In this document: piece after piece, positions 16,917-25,122 of the stretch
Layout: every line of letters begins with the position of its first letter
Numbering within the stretch: position 1 is the stretch's first letter
Assembly: GCF_017996735.1 (NCBI RefSeq)
Contig: NZ_JAGOGJ010000005.1
Span: forward strand, 58,764 to 122,763
Direction of reading: 5' to 3'
DNA: 64,000 nucleotides
From: Niveispirillum sp.
GTDB lineage: Bacteria > Pseudomonadota > Alphaproteobacteria > Azospirillales > Azospirillaceae
The notes under the pieces: generated by a model
Told to the model about the DNA's origin: nothing
Database searches by the model: none
What the model saw: only the letters and a program-made list of their open reading frames with translations
Translations under genes and position numbers: made by a program

Positions 16917-17636
16917 TCAATGCCCCGCCGCGAAGAACAGTGCCTGATGGATCAGGGCCTTTATTTCCGGCGGATCGAACGGTTTGCGCGCAACAAAGAC
17001 CGGCTCCGGCCGGCTTCCCGTCAACAGCATCTCCGGAAATGCGGAAATGAACACGACCGGCGGCTTTGAGCTGGTGTACAGATCCTCCACCATCCCCGGA
17101 TGGCAGCCGCCATCGGCGATGATCAGGTCTGGCCTGTCCCGGCGCAACAGCGTGACCGCCCGGGCATGGGTTGGCGGCATGCTGTTGACGCGCAGCCCCA
17201 GGCCCTTGACGATCTGTTCGATATTCATGGCGATCAGTGGTTCGCTTTCGATGATCATCACTTCGGCCCCGCTCAGACTTGCCAGGCTGTGACCGGCCGC
17301 CTCGACCAGCGCCTCCACCTCCACGGGTGTGATCCCCATGATCTCCGCCGCGTCCCCCAGGGTGAAACGCTCCATGGAGATCAGCAGCAGCGCCTGCCGA
17401 ATACGCTGCTGCCGAATCCCGGCCTTCCCCGATGTGGCGGCGACCAGCCGGCTGTACAGTTTGAACAGACCGACGGCGGGATCAGGCAGGGTTTCCAGGA
17501 ACAAGGGGTCGGCGCGCACAATATCCAGCAAGGCGGAAACATAGGAATCCCCCGAAGCCTGGTTACCCGCCATTGCGCGCGCGTGACGGCGCAGCCGTGC
17601 CAGATGCGGTTCGATACCGCGCCTGTTCATTGCCAT
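16917..17636 (-). CDS. PhyR-like general stress response regulator with an altered receiver
   Basis: A 239-residue protein laid out like PhyR. Residues about 8-122 are a sigma-factor-like domain (HARAMAGNQASGDSYVSALL), and residues 125-235 are a receiver domain. In PhyR, phosphorylation frees the sigma-like part to bind the anti-sigma factor NepR. Here the phospho-acceptor D175, S198 and K218 (RKPF) are kept, but the acidic pair normally written ED is E130-S131, so metal binding and phosphorylation may be weak. The sigma-like part is also divergent. I see no nepR or ecfG beside it, so it may be a second, modifying copy. Start 17636 (after GGGGGAC) is preferred; 17630 and longer forms are possible. 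Confidence 0.8.
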   Translation of the reverse strand: MAMNRRGIEPHLARLRRHARAMAGNQASGDSYVSALLDIVRADPLFLETLPDPAVGLFKLYSRLVAATSGKAGIRQQRIRQALLLISMERFTLGDAAEIMGITPVEVEALVEAAGHSLASLSGAEVMIIESEPLIAMNIEQIVKGLGLRVNSMPPTHARAVTLLRRDRPDLIIADGGCHPGMVEDLYTSSKPPVVFISAFPEMLLTGSRPEPVFVARKPFDPPEIKALIHQALFFAAGH

Positions 17637-17757
17637 GCGTCCCCCGTCCGGCGTCATTTGTTCGGCTGATACGCGCAAAGAATACGTCACTCCTTTTTCA
17701 TTGGCGACTTTGCATGCGCGGTACACCCGATGGCACCACCTCCCCCCCAATTCCGAA

Positions 17758-17782
17758 GGAACACAACAGCACACAGCCCGTT
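17758..17782 (+). promoter_or_regulatory. EcfG-type promoter, GGAAC-N16-CGTT
   Basis: GGAAC (17758-17762), 16 bases, CGTT (17779-17782). An exact match, 40 bases before the small membrane protein and MscS genes. It lies in the divergent region with the PhyR-like gene, for which I see no such site. Confidence 0.78.
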
Positions 17783-17822
17783 ATGACAGGGACGCCGTGA
17801 ACGGCATTCAGAGGAGGAAGCC

Positions 17823-18038
17823 ATGACGCCCACCCTCGACCCGGGCCGCGATCCCGACAAGCAGGAATCGGAAGTGTCCGGACAGCATCTGCGCATGAAG
17901 GCCGAAGGCCCAATCATGGTGTCAGATCCCCCGGAACGGCAATCGGTGGAGGTGAAGCCGATGCGCTATGTCCTGGGCATCGGTATCGTGCTCGCGATCC
18001 TGGCCATGTTCCTGGCCTATATGCTTACTGGCGGTTAG
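17823..18038 (+). CDS. Small single-pass membrane protein
   Basis: A 71-residue protein with a charged N-terminal half and one transmembrane helix at residues about 48-68 (YVLGIGIVLAILAMFLAYML). GAGGAGGAAG before the ATG is a strong ribosome binding site. An EcfG-type promoter lies upstream and a MscS channel gene starts 9 bases after the stop, so it is probably a stress-induced partner of the channel or an independent small membrane protein. I do not recognise a named family. Confidence 0.7.
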   Translation: MTPTLDPGRDPDKQESEVSGQHLRMKAEGPIMVSDPPERQSVEVKPMRYVLGIGIVLAILAMFLAYMLTGG

Positions 18039-18047
18039 GGGCTTGTG

Positions 18048-18860
18048 ATGCTGGCTGACATTCCGGGACTGGTGCAGTTGGAAAACCTGCTGATCGTCTA
18101 CGGGCTGCGCATGATCGCGGTGATCATCATTCTGCTGGCGGGTCGCTGGGTGGCCAAGCTGGCGGCTGCCGCCGTCCGGCGGACATTGGAGGCCGCCCCC
18201 CATCTGGACGTGACGGTCACCGCCTTCCTGGCCAGCCTGGCCTATTACGGAACGCTGGCCGTCACCTTCGTGCTGATCCTGCAGGTGGCGGGCGTGCAGG
18301 CCACCAGTCTGGTGGCGATCCTGGGAACAGTGTCCCTGGCCATCGGTCTGGCCCTTCAAGGCACCCTGTCTAATCTGGCCGCCGGCGTCATGCTGCTGAT
18401 CTTCCGCCCCTTCCGTATCGGCGACATGATTGAGGTGGCGGGCAAAAGCGGCACGGTGGTCAATCTCAACGTCTTCATGACGGAGATTGCGGCGGGCGAC
18501 AATGTGAAGATCCTGGTGCCCAATGGTCAGGTCTGGGGTGCGGCTGCCATTACCAACCTGACCGCCTATCCCACCCGGCGGATCAGCATGACAATGGCCG
18601 TGCCGATCGATCAGGATCCAGAGGTCGCGGCCGCCCATCTGCGCGGGCGCATCGCCCAGGACCGGCTATTCCTGCCCACCCCCGCCCCCACCGTGACGGT
18701 CACCGCGTTGAGGGAGACCGATGTCGAACTGACGGCGCAGGCCTGGGCCAGGACCCAGGACATCGTGCAGGCGCGCGAGGACATGATCCGCCATCTGCGC
18801 GACCTGCGCCGGGACAAGGCCGACAAGGACCGCGACCGGGAGGACGGGAACCTGCCGTGA
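18048..18860 (+). CDS. MscS-family mechanosensitive channel
   Basis: A 270-residue small-conductance mechanosensitive channel. It has three membrane helices in the first 115 residues, the pore helix with GTVSLAIGLALQGTLSNLAAG, then the beta domain (FRPFRIGDMIEV and VPNGQVWG) and a charged C-terminal tail. It releases solutes on osmotic downshock. The start is ATG 18048, or GTG 18045. It shares an EcfG-type promoter with the small membrane protein before it, fitting a role in osmotic stress. The 213 bases after it (to 19073) show no gene or clear signal. Confidence 0.92.
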   Translation: MLADIPGLVQLENLLIVYGLRMIAVIIILLAGRWVAKLAAAAVRRTLEAAPHLDVTVTAFLASLAYYGTLAVTFVLILQVAGVQATSLVAILGTVSLAIGLALQGTLSNLAAGVMLLIFRPFRIGDMIEVAGKSGTVVNLNVFMTEIAAGDNVKILVPNGQVWGAAAITNLTAYPTRRISMTMAVPIDQDPEVAAAHLRGRIAQDRLFLPTPAPTVTVTALRETDVELTAQAWARTQDIVQAREDMIRHLRDLRRDKADKDRDREDGNLP

Positions 18861-19073
18861 GCTACGGCCACGCGTTCCCCACCCCCGCCGACCGCCCGGC
18901 CATGATCGGCTGACCAACAGCCACCACCGCTCTATACCCAGGGGGCGGGCCGCCTGCATCTGGCCACGATCCTGGCTGCGGTCTTCCGGGTGCAACTGCC
19001 ACCCTATCTGCAGGAAATACCACGGGGAACAGGGCACGGGCGGGGGTTCCGGCCCTGATCCCCCTGGACGTCT

Positions 19074-19565
19074 CTACCGCTTGTTATCCGTCATCAGATA
19101 TTGGCTGATGATGGCGGGAAGGTTCGCTTCCATCCAGGCGGCCATTGCCTGTTCCTGTTGCAGATTCTGGTCCAGGGCGGCGGCGATGCCCGGTTCACCG
19201 ACCTGTTCGGCGGCCAGGATCAGGGCACGGTAGTTGATGATCTCGAAATATTCGAAGGCGGCGCCGAACACGGCGCCCTTCACCACCTCATCGGAGGCGA
19301 AGATGCCGGACATGGCCTGGACCATGCCCGTCACCGCCCCGATGCCGGCCTTCAGCATGGAGGTATTGGCCCCCAGTTGGTGCAGGCATTCCTCGACGCG
19401 GGCCGCCTGACCGCGCGTTTCCTCCACATGCAGCACCAGCCGTGCCTTCAGGGCGGGATAGTCCTCGATCCGGCCGGCCAAATTGTCCAGCATCCTCTCC
19501 GCCTGCACTTCCATGGCATGGGCGTCGCGCAACCAGTCGATCAGATGTTCGCGGGGGGTCGTCAT
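19074..19565 (-). CDS. DUF892-like ferritin-type protein, second copy
   Basis: A 163-residue helical protein with LRDAHAMEVQAERMLDNLAG, HVEETRGQAARVEECL and EYFEIINYRALILAAEQ, the paired Glu/His helices of the YciE/YciF ferritin-like family. It is quite different from the copy at 16152-16661. AAGGAG precedes the ATG at 19565. The nearest EcfG-type promoter (19706-19730) faces the other way, and I found no matching site for this strand. It is divergent from the toroid-like gene. Confidence 0.82.
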   Translation of the reverse strand: MTTPREHLIDWLRDAHAMEVQAERMLDNLAGRIEDYPALKARLVLHVEETRGQAARVEECLHQLGANTSMLKAGIGAVTGMVQAMSGIFASDEVVKGAVFGAAFEYFEIINYRALILAAEQVGEPGIAAALDQNLQQEQAMAAWMEANLPAIISQYLMTDNKR

Positions 19566-19705
19566 GGTGTTGGCTCCTTGGCCGATATGAAGGGTGACGT
19601 GCGGTAACACCGCTGCCCCGCCGACCGCGCCGCACAATCGGTTGTTTATCGGGAGTACCCGTTTCGGGACAGGCCCCGCGCATCGGGATGGGGCGGGAAA
19701 GCGGC

Positions 19706-19730
19706 GGAACCCGCTGTCGCCATGTCCGTT
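19706..19730 (+). promoter_or_regulatory. EcfG-type promoter, GGAAC-N16-CGTT
   Basis: GGAAC (19706-19710), 16 bases, CGTT (19727-19730). An exact match, 32 bases before the ATG at 19763. It places the toroid-like/SDR/GH130 operon under the general stress response and argues against earlier in-frame starts such as 19688. Confidence 0.75.
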
Positions 19731-19762
19731 TCCTTGCTGGATATCGCAACCGGGTGCCCCGC

Positions 19763-22036
19763 ATGCTGATTGAAACGGCAGACCGATACGGAAAACAGGA
19801 CACCCACCCCGCGACCACCCGTCCCCCCGAAGAAGGCGTCAGCGCCGACCTGCTGTCCCTACGGGCCGAACTGGCGGCCGGTGATATGCGGCTGCTGGGC
19901 ATGCAGGATCTGGACATGGACAGCGACCTGCAGGTCCTGTCGGGAAAGGATGCGCTGTGGGTCGTCCTGCGCTCGCGGGGCCGGGCTGGTGCCGCCCTGC
20001 GCGCCGCCCATTGTCCCGGCGGCATCCAGCGGCTCAGCACAAGGCGCACACGGGATGGCTGGGTGATCGCCCTCTCCACCCTGTTCGGGGCACAGCAGAC
20101 CACCGTGGCCGTGGTCTGCCCCACGCCGCTGCTGCTGCGGGTGACCACGCGGCTGACGCCGTCGCTGCCGTTGCGCCCCGCCCGATCACCGCGCGATCTT
20201 TACCTTCTGGGTCCCGGCGACGATCCCATGGCGGCCGGCGGTCGGGTCGAAGCCGCACAGCGCGGCATGAATGGCGGCCTCTGTTTTTTTCGTCTCGACA
20301 ATCTCGGCCCCGGCTTCGGGCTTTATTTCCAGAACCTGACGGCGCTGAACGATTATTTCCGGCAGACCGGCACCAAGCCCGACACGGTGGTGGGCGGGCA
20401 CTGGCCGGAACTGGGCTATCGCGCACCGGAAACCAGGACCGGACCTCTGACCACCGCCGTCACCCTGACCCTGTCGGATGCCTTTCTGGGGCTGGACCGG
20501 AATGCCGGCGCGGATGAGGGGGACATGGCCCTGTCCTTCCTGCGCCTGCTGGCGGCGACGGTGCGGCAACTGGATGGGCCGCCCCCCACCTTCCGCGACT
20601 GGCCTTCCCGCGCAAGGTGGACGCTGGACGATCTGGACCAGGCGCCGGAAGCCACCGAAATGCATTTCGGCCATCGCTATATCCGCCCCTACACCAATGC
20701 CGAGCCGCCCGACAGCATGGTGCAGAATGCCGTGATTGCCGCCCTGGATGATTATGCACGCTGGCGCGGCGAAGCGGTGCCCCTGCGCGCGGAGCTGGCG
20801 GCCGGGCTGGAGCAGTTCCACGACAAACGCCTCAGCATGTTCCGGCGTTACCTGCCCGATGTGGGGCAGCAGAAGAACGCCGATACGGTGGATAGCTGGT
20901 ATCTCTATCACCCGCTGCTGACGCTGGGACAATTGGCAGTGGCCGGCGACGATCAGGCGCGGCGCCTGTTCACACGCTCGCTGCGCTATGCCATCCGGGC
21001 GGCGCGGCATTTCGGCTATCGCTGGCCCATCCATTTCGACGCCCGCGATTTCAGCGTGGTCACGGCAACGCGGGAGGATGGCTATGGCCAGACCGATGTT
21101 GGCGGGCTTTATGCCTGCGTGATGCTGCTGGCCCATGAACTGACGGGCGACCGCTGCTGCCTGGACGAGGCGGCGAAGGCCGTCGACGCGGCCCGGGGCC
21201 TGGGGTTTAACCTGAACTATCAGGCCAACCTGACGGCCTGGGGTGCGGCCGCCTGCGCCGGCCTGTGGCGGGCGACGGGGCGGGATGATTATCTGCGCCA
21301 ATCCTACGTCTATCTGGCCAGCTTCCTGCACAATTGCTGCCTGTGGGAATCGGAGATCGGCCATGCCCGCCATTACCGGAACTTCCTGGGCGTCACGGCG
21401 CTGCATAACGCCTCCTACATGGCCATCTATGAATGCTCAGACAGTTTCCGGGCCTTCCGCCAGTATCTGCAGGATGGCAATACGGCGCTGGACCCGGATG
21501 CACGGATGCTGGCGGCCGAATTCTGCCGCCATGCGCTGGACCGGGCCTGGTTCTACTATCCCGACGCCTTGCCGACCGATGCCCTGGCGGACAAGCAGCG
21601 CAACGGCCATATCGACCGCAACCGCAGTTTCCCGCTGGAGGATCTGTATCTGGACGGCCGCCCCGCCGGAGAGGTGGGGCAGGAGATTTATGGCGCCGGT
21701 GCCGCCTTCATCTTTGCCGCCCACGCCTTCCACCGGCTGGATGACGCGCCCTTCACGCTGTTCTGCGACCATTTCCTGTCCCGGCTGCAATCCGGGGAGG
21801 ATCATTCCGTCAGCTTCCACCTGCTGGGTGGACAGGACCGCCGGGCCCTTTTGCGCCTGATCTCCAACGATGGCCGGGAATTGCCTGTCATCACCATCCT
21901 GGCCGGCGACGGAACGCCCGTGCAACCCGGCAATACCGGCGACGGATACAGCGAATTCACCATTCCCGCCTGCGGACGGATCGCCATCGCCTGGGCGACC
22001 GATACGCATCCAACTGAAAAGGAGGCAGCCCCATGA
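19763..22036 (+). CDS. Large helical glycosidase-like protein of unknown function
   Basis: A 757-residue protein without a signal peptide. The first 300 residues look beta-rich. Residues about 330-660 are helix-rich with aromatic and acidic patches (DSWYLYHPLLTLGQL, EDGYGQTDVGGLY, WESEIGHARHYRNF, RNRSFPLEDLYLDG), resembling an (alpha/alpha)6 toroid as in glucoamylase- or cellobiose-2-epimerase-like enzymes. I cannot assign a family. The SDR gene overlaps its stop by 4 bases and a GH130 gene follows, so a carbohydrate role is likely. The EcfG-type promoter supports the ATG at 19763. Confidence 0.7.
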   Translation: MLIETADRYGKQDTHPATTRPPEEGVSADLLSLRAELAAGDMRLLGMQDLDMDSDLQVLSGKDALWVVLRSRGRAGAALRAAHCPGGIQRLSTRRTRDGWVIALSTLFGAQQTTVAVVCPTPLLLRVTTRLTPSLPLRPARSPRDLYLLGPGDDPMAAGGRVEAAQRGMNGGLCFFRLDNLGPGFGLYFQNLTALNDYFRQTGTKPDTVVGGHWPELGYRAPETRTGPLTTAVTLTLSDAFLGLDRNAGADEGDMALSFLRLLAATVRQLDGPPPTFRDWPSRARWTLDDLDQAPEATEMHFGHRYIRPYTNAEPPDSMVQNAVIAALDDYARWRGEAVPLRAELAAGLEQFHDKRLSMFRRYLPDVGQQKNADTVDSWYLYHPLLTLGQLAVAGDDQARRLFTRSLRYAIRAARHFGYRWPIHFDARDFSVVTATREDGYGQTDVGGLYACVMLLAHELTGDRCCLDEAAKAVDAARGLGFNLNYQANLTAWGAAACAGLWRATGRDDYLRQSYVYLASFLHNCCLWESEIGHARHYRNFLGVTALHNASYMAIYECSDSFRAFRQYLQDGNTALDPDARMLAAEFCRHALDRAWFYYPDALPTDALADKQRNGHIDRNRSFPLEDLYLDGRPAGEVGQEIYGAGAAFIFAAHAFHRLDDAPFTLFCDHFLSRLQSGEDHSVSFHLLGGQDRRALLRLISNDGRELPVITILAGDGTPVQPGNTGDGYSEFTIPACGRIAIAWATDTHPTEKEAAP

Positions 22037-22785
22037 CCGACCTGAATGACGCCCACACGGCCGAGCCCTCCCTGTCCGGCAAGCGCGCCGCCATTACGGG
22101 GGGCACGACGGGCATCGGGCGGGCCATCGCCGTGCTTCTGGCCTCCTACGGGGTCAGGGTCTTCATCTGCGGCCGCACGCCCGACCATCTGCATGATGCG
22201 CTGAACCGCATCAAGGAGGTGGGGGAAGGCGACGGCATGATTATCGATCTGGCGGACGAAGACAGTCCGGGCCGGTTCATCGCGGCCGCCGCCGATTATC
22301 TGGGCGGGCTGGACATTGCCGTCATCAATGCCGCCGTCCCGGCCAACGGCTTGTCGGAGATGTCGGCCGAAGACCTGCAATACGCGCTGGCCACCGACTT
22401 CACCGCCTATATCGCCAGCGCCCATGCCGCCTGCGACACGATGGGCGAAAAGGGCCATATCGTGCTGATCGGCTCGACCAGCGCGCATTCCCTGTCCCCC
22501 GGCTCCACCGTCTATGCCGGCATCAAGGCCGGCATCGCGGGTTTCTCAGAGGCCCTGACCAAGGAACTGGGGCCGAAGGGCATCAAGGTATCGCTGGTCG
22601 AACCGGGCTTCACGGCGGCCGACCTGCATTACCCCGACCTGTCCACCGCAGAGCAGCGGCAGATGATCGGGGAACAGAAGATGCTGCGGGCCGAGGATAT
22701 CGCCGTCGGGGTGCGCTACCTGCTGACCCAGCCCGACCGTGTGGTCGTGCAGCAATTGACCATCGTGCCCCGCCTGGACGATTGA
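22033..22785 (+). CDS. Short-chain dehydrogenase/reductase
   Basis: A 250-residue SDR with the Rossmann motif TGGTTGIG (residues 23-30), NAA, the catalytic Ser in IGSTSAHS and YAGIK in place of YxxxK. It lies between the toroid-like protein (4-base ATGA overlap) and a GH130 gene (4-base gap), so translation is coupled. It may oxidise or reduce a sugar made or released by its neighbours; the substrate is not known. A GGAGG-like signal (AAAAGGAGG) lies inside the end of the upstream gene. Confidence 0.88.
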   Translation: MTDLNDAHTAEPSLSGKRAAITGGTTGIGRAIAVLLASYGVRVFICGRTPDHLHDALNRIKEVGEGDGMIIDLADEDSPGRFIAAAADYLGGLDIAVINAAVPANGLSEMSAEDLQYALATDFTAYIASAHAACDTMGEKGHIVLIGSTSAHSLSPGSTVYAGIKAGIAGFSEALTKELGPKGIKVSLVEPGFTAADLHYPDLSTAEQRQMIGEQKMLRAEDIAVGVRYLLTQPDRVVVQQLTIVPRLDD

Positions 22786-22789
22786 CGCC

Positions 22790-23914
22790 ATGACCTTCCC
22801 CATCGACCGTCTGGTGCTGACGCCCGACGATATCGACCTCTCGCGGTCCCCGCTGGCGGGGCAGTTGGAGGCGGAAACCTATGTGCTGGGCGCCTTCAAT
22901 CCCGGCCTGACGCGGCTGCCCAACGGCAATCTGCTGCTGATGGTCCGGGTGGCGGAGGCGTTGCGCGACCCGATCCGGGACGGCCATGCCCATGCCATCC
23001 GCTGGGACGAGGACGAAGCCCGTTTCGTGCTGGATCGGTGGAAGCTGGAAATGGTCGACACGGCCGATCCGCGCAAGTTCCTGATCCATGGCGGCGGCTG
23101 GCGCATCATGGCGCTGACCTCGCTGTCCTGGCTGCTGCCGGTGGAAATGTCGCCCGACGGGCTGGACCGTGTCGCCATCCATTACGACCGGGCCATCGCG
23201 CCCGCCGCCTCGTTCCAATGTTACGGGGTGGAGGATGCGCGCATCTCCCGCGTGGATGGCACCTATCTGATGACCACCTGCTCCGTCAGCCCGGAACGGC
23301 ATTCCACCACGCTCTACCGGTCCCAAGACGGCTTGACATGGGACTTCGATGATATCGTCCTGGATCACCAGAACAAGGACATGCTGATCTTCGAAGGGCG
23401 GATCGATGGTCGTTACTGGGCGCAGACGCGGCCGCTGGGCGACCTGTATTTCGCCTATCCGCCCGAAAGCCCGTGGCGGGCAGGACCCTCAATCAACCTG
23501 GCCAGTTCGCCCGACGCGCGCCACTGGAAACCCTGGCGGCGGCCCGGCATCCGGCCCCTTTCAGGCACGGTCGCCACGGCCCGCGTAGGCGGCGGCGCCC
23601 CGCCCATCCTGACGGACCAGGGCTGGCTGACCCTGTGGCATGGGGTGGAGCCGAAGGAGATCGTAGGCATCTACCGCACCTACTGGTCCCTGCTGGATCG
23701 CGACGATCCCAGCCGCATCCTGCACAGCCCGCCAGAACCCCTGCTGGAACCCGCGCCCGACCTGACCAAACCCATCGAGCATCAGCTTTATCTGCGCGAC
23801 GTGGTCTTCACCACCGGCATCGTCGACCATGGCGACCATTATATCGTCGCCTCGGGAGAGGCCGACCTTGCCTGCCGCATCACCCACATCCCCAAACAGA
23901 CCTTCATCCCGTAA
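22790..23914 (+). CDS. GH130 glycosidase/phosphorylase, second copy
   Basis: A 374-residue beta-propeller of family GH130, shorter than the copy at 14758-16059 because it lacks the N-terminal extension. The motif FNPGLTRLPNGNLLLMVRV opens the first blade, GVEDARI carries the catalytic aspartate, and VGGGAPPI and WLTLWHGVEP follow. The two copies are clearly diverged, so they probably act on different beta-mannosides or linkages. It is the last gene of the EcfG-promoted operon 19763-23914. Confidence 0.85.
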   Translation: MTFPIDRLVLTPDDIDLSRSPLAGQLEAETYVLGAFNPGLTRLPNGNLLLMVRVAEALRDPIRDGHAHAIRWDEDEARFVLDRWKLEMVDTADPRKFLIHGGGWRIMALTSLSWLLPVEMSPDGLDRVAIHYDRAIAPAASFQCYGVEDARISRVDGTYLMTTCSVSPERHSTTLYRSQDGLTWDFDDIVLDHQNKDMLIFEGRIDGRYWAQTRPLGDLYFAYPPESPWRAGPSINLASSPDARHWKPWRRPGIRPLSGTVATARVGGGAPPILTDQGWLTLWHGVEPKEIVGIYRTYWSLLDRDDPSRILHSPPEPLLEPAPDLTKPIEHQLYLRDVVFTTGIVDHGDHYIVASGEADLACRITHIPKQTFIP

Positions 23915-23961
23915 CCGGACGGGCGACGGGACCAAGCCCGAAGCCCCACAACGCAGATCAA

Positions 23962-23996
23962 CAAAAAGAAGGCGGCGGGCCTGACGGTCCGCCGCC
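23962..23996 (-). terminator. Rho-independent terminator for the CBS-DUF6496 transcript
   Basis: Read on the minus strand, an 8-bp stem (GGCGGCGG with CCGCCGCC, loop of 10) is followed by TTCTTTTTG. It lies about 190 bases beyond the DUF6496 stop, after repeat copy C. The T-tract is only on the minus side. Confidence 0.55.
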
Positions 23997-24033
23997 CAGT
24001 CGGGCCCAAGGCAATCGGGAACAGGGTCATACC

Positions 24034-24187
24034 CATCTGCCGAGGGTTTTACCCTTGGCAGATTGGAGGCCGGCGACTGCCGGCCCGGCACCGCGTGGTG
24101 CCGTAAGCCAAGCCGCCGGATGTTGGCGCCCGGCGTCTGAGGAACACGCAATCTTCCTGGATCGGTCACGATCAAGGAAGATTGATA
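24034..24187 (-). repeat. Compound-hairpin repeat, copy C
   Basis: Five stems in a row: ATCTGCC/GGCAGAT with an inner GGG/CCC, GGCCGGC-GACT-GCCGGCC, CGGCACC-GCGT-GGTGCCG, the linker AAGCCAAG, and CAATCTTCCT/AGGAAGATTG with an inner GATCG/CGATC. Stem order, the GACT loop and the linker match copy E but most stem bases differ on both arms. Its end TGATATC starts at the stop codon of the DUF6496 gene. It fills most of the 273-base gap after the second GH130 gene. Confidence 0.7.
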
Positions 24188-24502
24188 TCAGTGACCCAGG
24201 GCGCGGGACAGTTCCGCCTTTGACATGCGCGACCGCCCCGACACGCCCTTGCGTCGGGCCTCCTCGTAAAGCTCCTCCCGCGTCGGGCCTTCGCTGCCCC
24301 GCGTCTGGCGCGTGCGGCGCAGGTTGCGGCGGTTGTCGGCGGGGCTCTCCTGAGTGGAGGTGCCGGCCTCATGCAGGGCGATGGCGACGGCCTGTTTGCG
24401 GCTGCGGACCTTCCGTCCGCTGGCGCTTTTCAGGTCACCTTCCTTGAAGTCATGCATGACGTCGCGGACGATTTCCTTCTGTTCGCCGGTCTGTTTCGTC
24501 AT
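24188..24502 (-). CDS. DUF6496-type small basic protein
   Basis: A 104-residue basic, hydrophilic protein. The N-terminal half KEIVRDVMHDFKEGDLKSASG and KQAVAIALHEAG matches the DUF6496 pattern seen in many alphaproteobacteria, and the C-terminal 35 residues (EELYEEARRKGVSGRSRMSK) look like a short Rho-N/SAP-like helix pair that could bind nucleic acid. It lies 25 bases after the CBS gene on the same strand and so shares its EcfG-type promoter. The role is unknown. Confidence 0.72.
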   Translation of the reverse strand: MTKQTGEQKEIVRDVMHDFKEGDLKSASGRKVRSRKQAVAIALHEAGTSTQESPADNRRNLRRTRQTRGSEGPTREELYEEARRKGVSGRSRMSKAELSRALGH

Positions 24503-24527
24503 GGTGCGATCCCCCCGTCCTGCCCGT

Positions 24528-24959
24528 TCACGCCCGCTGGTTATGGGCACCGGCGGGGCGGGCCACGCCGCCCAGCGCTCGGCCCGCCGCCTGCGGCTCG
24601 TTCACGGCCACATCGCCCAGCGACAGGATGCCGACCAGACGCTTCTCGCGGTTCAGCACCGGCAGGCGGCGCACCTGGATCTTGCCCATGTTGCGGGAGA
24701 TGTCGTCCAGATCCTCATCATCATAGCAATATTTGACATTGTCGCTCATCACGTCCCGCACCTTGGTGCCGGGACCGCGTCCTGTGGCGACGGCGCGGAC
24801 CACGATGTCGCGGTCCGTCACCATGCCGACCAGCCGGTCCCCATCCCCCACGGGCAGGGACCCCAGATCCTGGGCCGCCATCATCTTGGCGGCCTCCTCG
24901 ATGGTTTCGGTCGGGTTCGCGATACGCACGTCGCGCGACATGGCCTCACGGACTTTCAT
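24528..24959 (-). CDS. CBS-domain pair protein
   Basis: A 143-residue stand-alone Bateman module. Two CBS motifs (residues about 5-60 and 70-125; LPVGDGDRLVGMVTDRDIV and LPVLNREKRLVGILSLGDV) would bind an adenine nucleotide and signal energy or stress status. GAGGAAG before the ATG at 24959 decides the start. An exact EcfG-type promoter lies 48 bases upstream. Stand-alone CBS proteins are frequent members of the alphaproteobacterial general stress regulon. Confidence 0.9.
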   Translation of the reverse strand: MKVREAMSRDVRIANPTETIEEAAKMMAAQDLGSLPVGDGDRLVGMVTDRDIVVRAVATGRGPGTKVRDVMSDNVKYCYDDEDLDDISRNMGKIQVRRLPVLNREKRLVGILSLGDVAVNEPQAAGRALGGVARPAGAHNQRA

Positions 24960-25007
24960 GGCTTCCTCCATTGGATCAAGGTGGGGGCGATGACACCCCA
25001 TCAAGGA

Positions 25008-25032
25008 AACGATCTGGAAACCCATGGGTTCC
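25008..25032 (-). promoter_or_regulatory. EcfG-type promoter, GGAAC-N16-CGTT
   Basis: On the minus strand GGAAC (25032-25028), 16 bases, CGTT (25011-25008). An exact match, 48 bases before the CBS gene. Confidence 0.78.
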
Positions 25033-25086
25033 CGGATGGAGTTCGCACTTTCTGCCCGGTCATGCGGGATGCATATCGGCGGCGCG

Positions 25087-25122
25087 GATACCAGGGGTCA
25101 AAACTTTTGGCCTCTGGTATCA
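25087..25122 (-). repeat. Compound-hairpin repeat, copy D (single hairpin)
   Basis: Only the outer hairpin is present: GATACCAG (25087-25094) pairs with CTGGTATC (25114-25121), enclosing GGGTCAAAACTTTTGGCC. The same sequence ends copy B. The minus-strand TGATACC begins with the TGA stop codon of the DUF4142 gene. Confidence 0.65.

Noticed and set aside
18861..19073. Gene remnant between mscS and the DUF892-like gene
   Set aside because: Short frames on both strands have no start signal or motif; I see nothing supportable.
19566..19760. EcfG-type promoter for the second DUF892-like gene
   Set aside because: No GTTCC lies upstream on the plus strand, so there is no minus-strand GGAAC; the only site here faces the other operon.
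20186..21406. Long minus-strand frame inside the toroid-like gene
   Set aside because: Antisense artefact; the plus-strand gene has a stress promoter, coupling to the SDR and consistent codon use.
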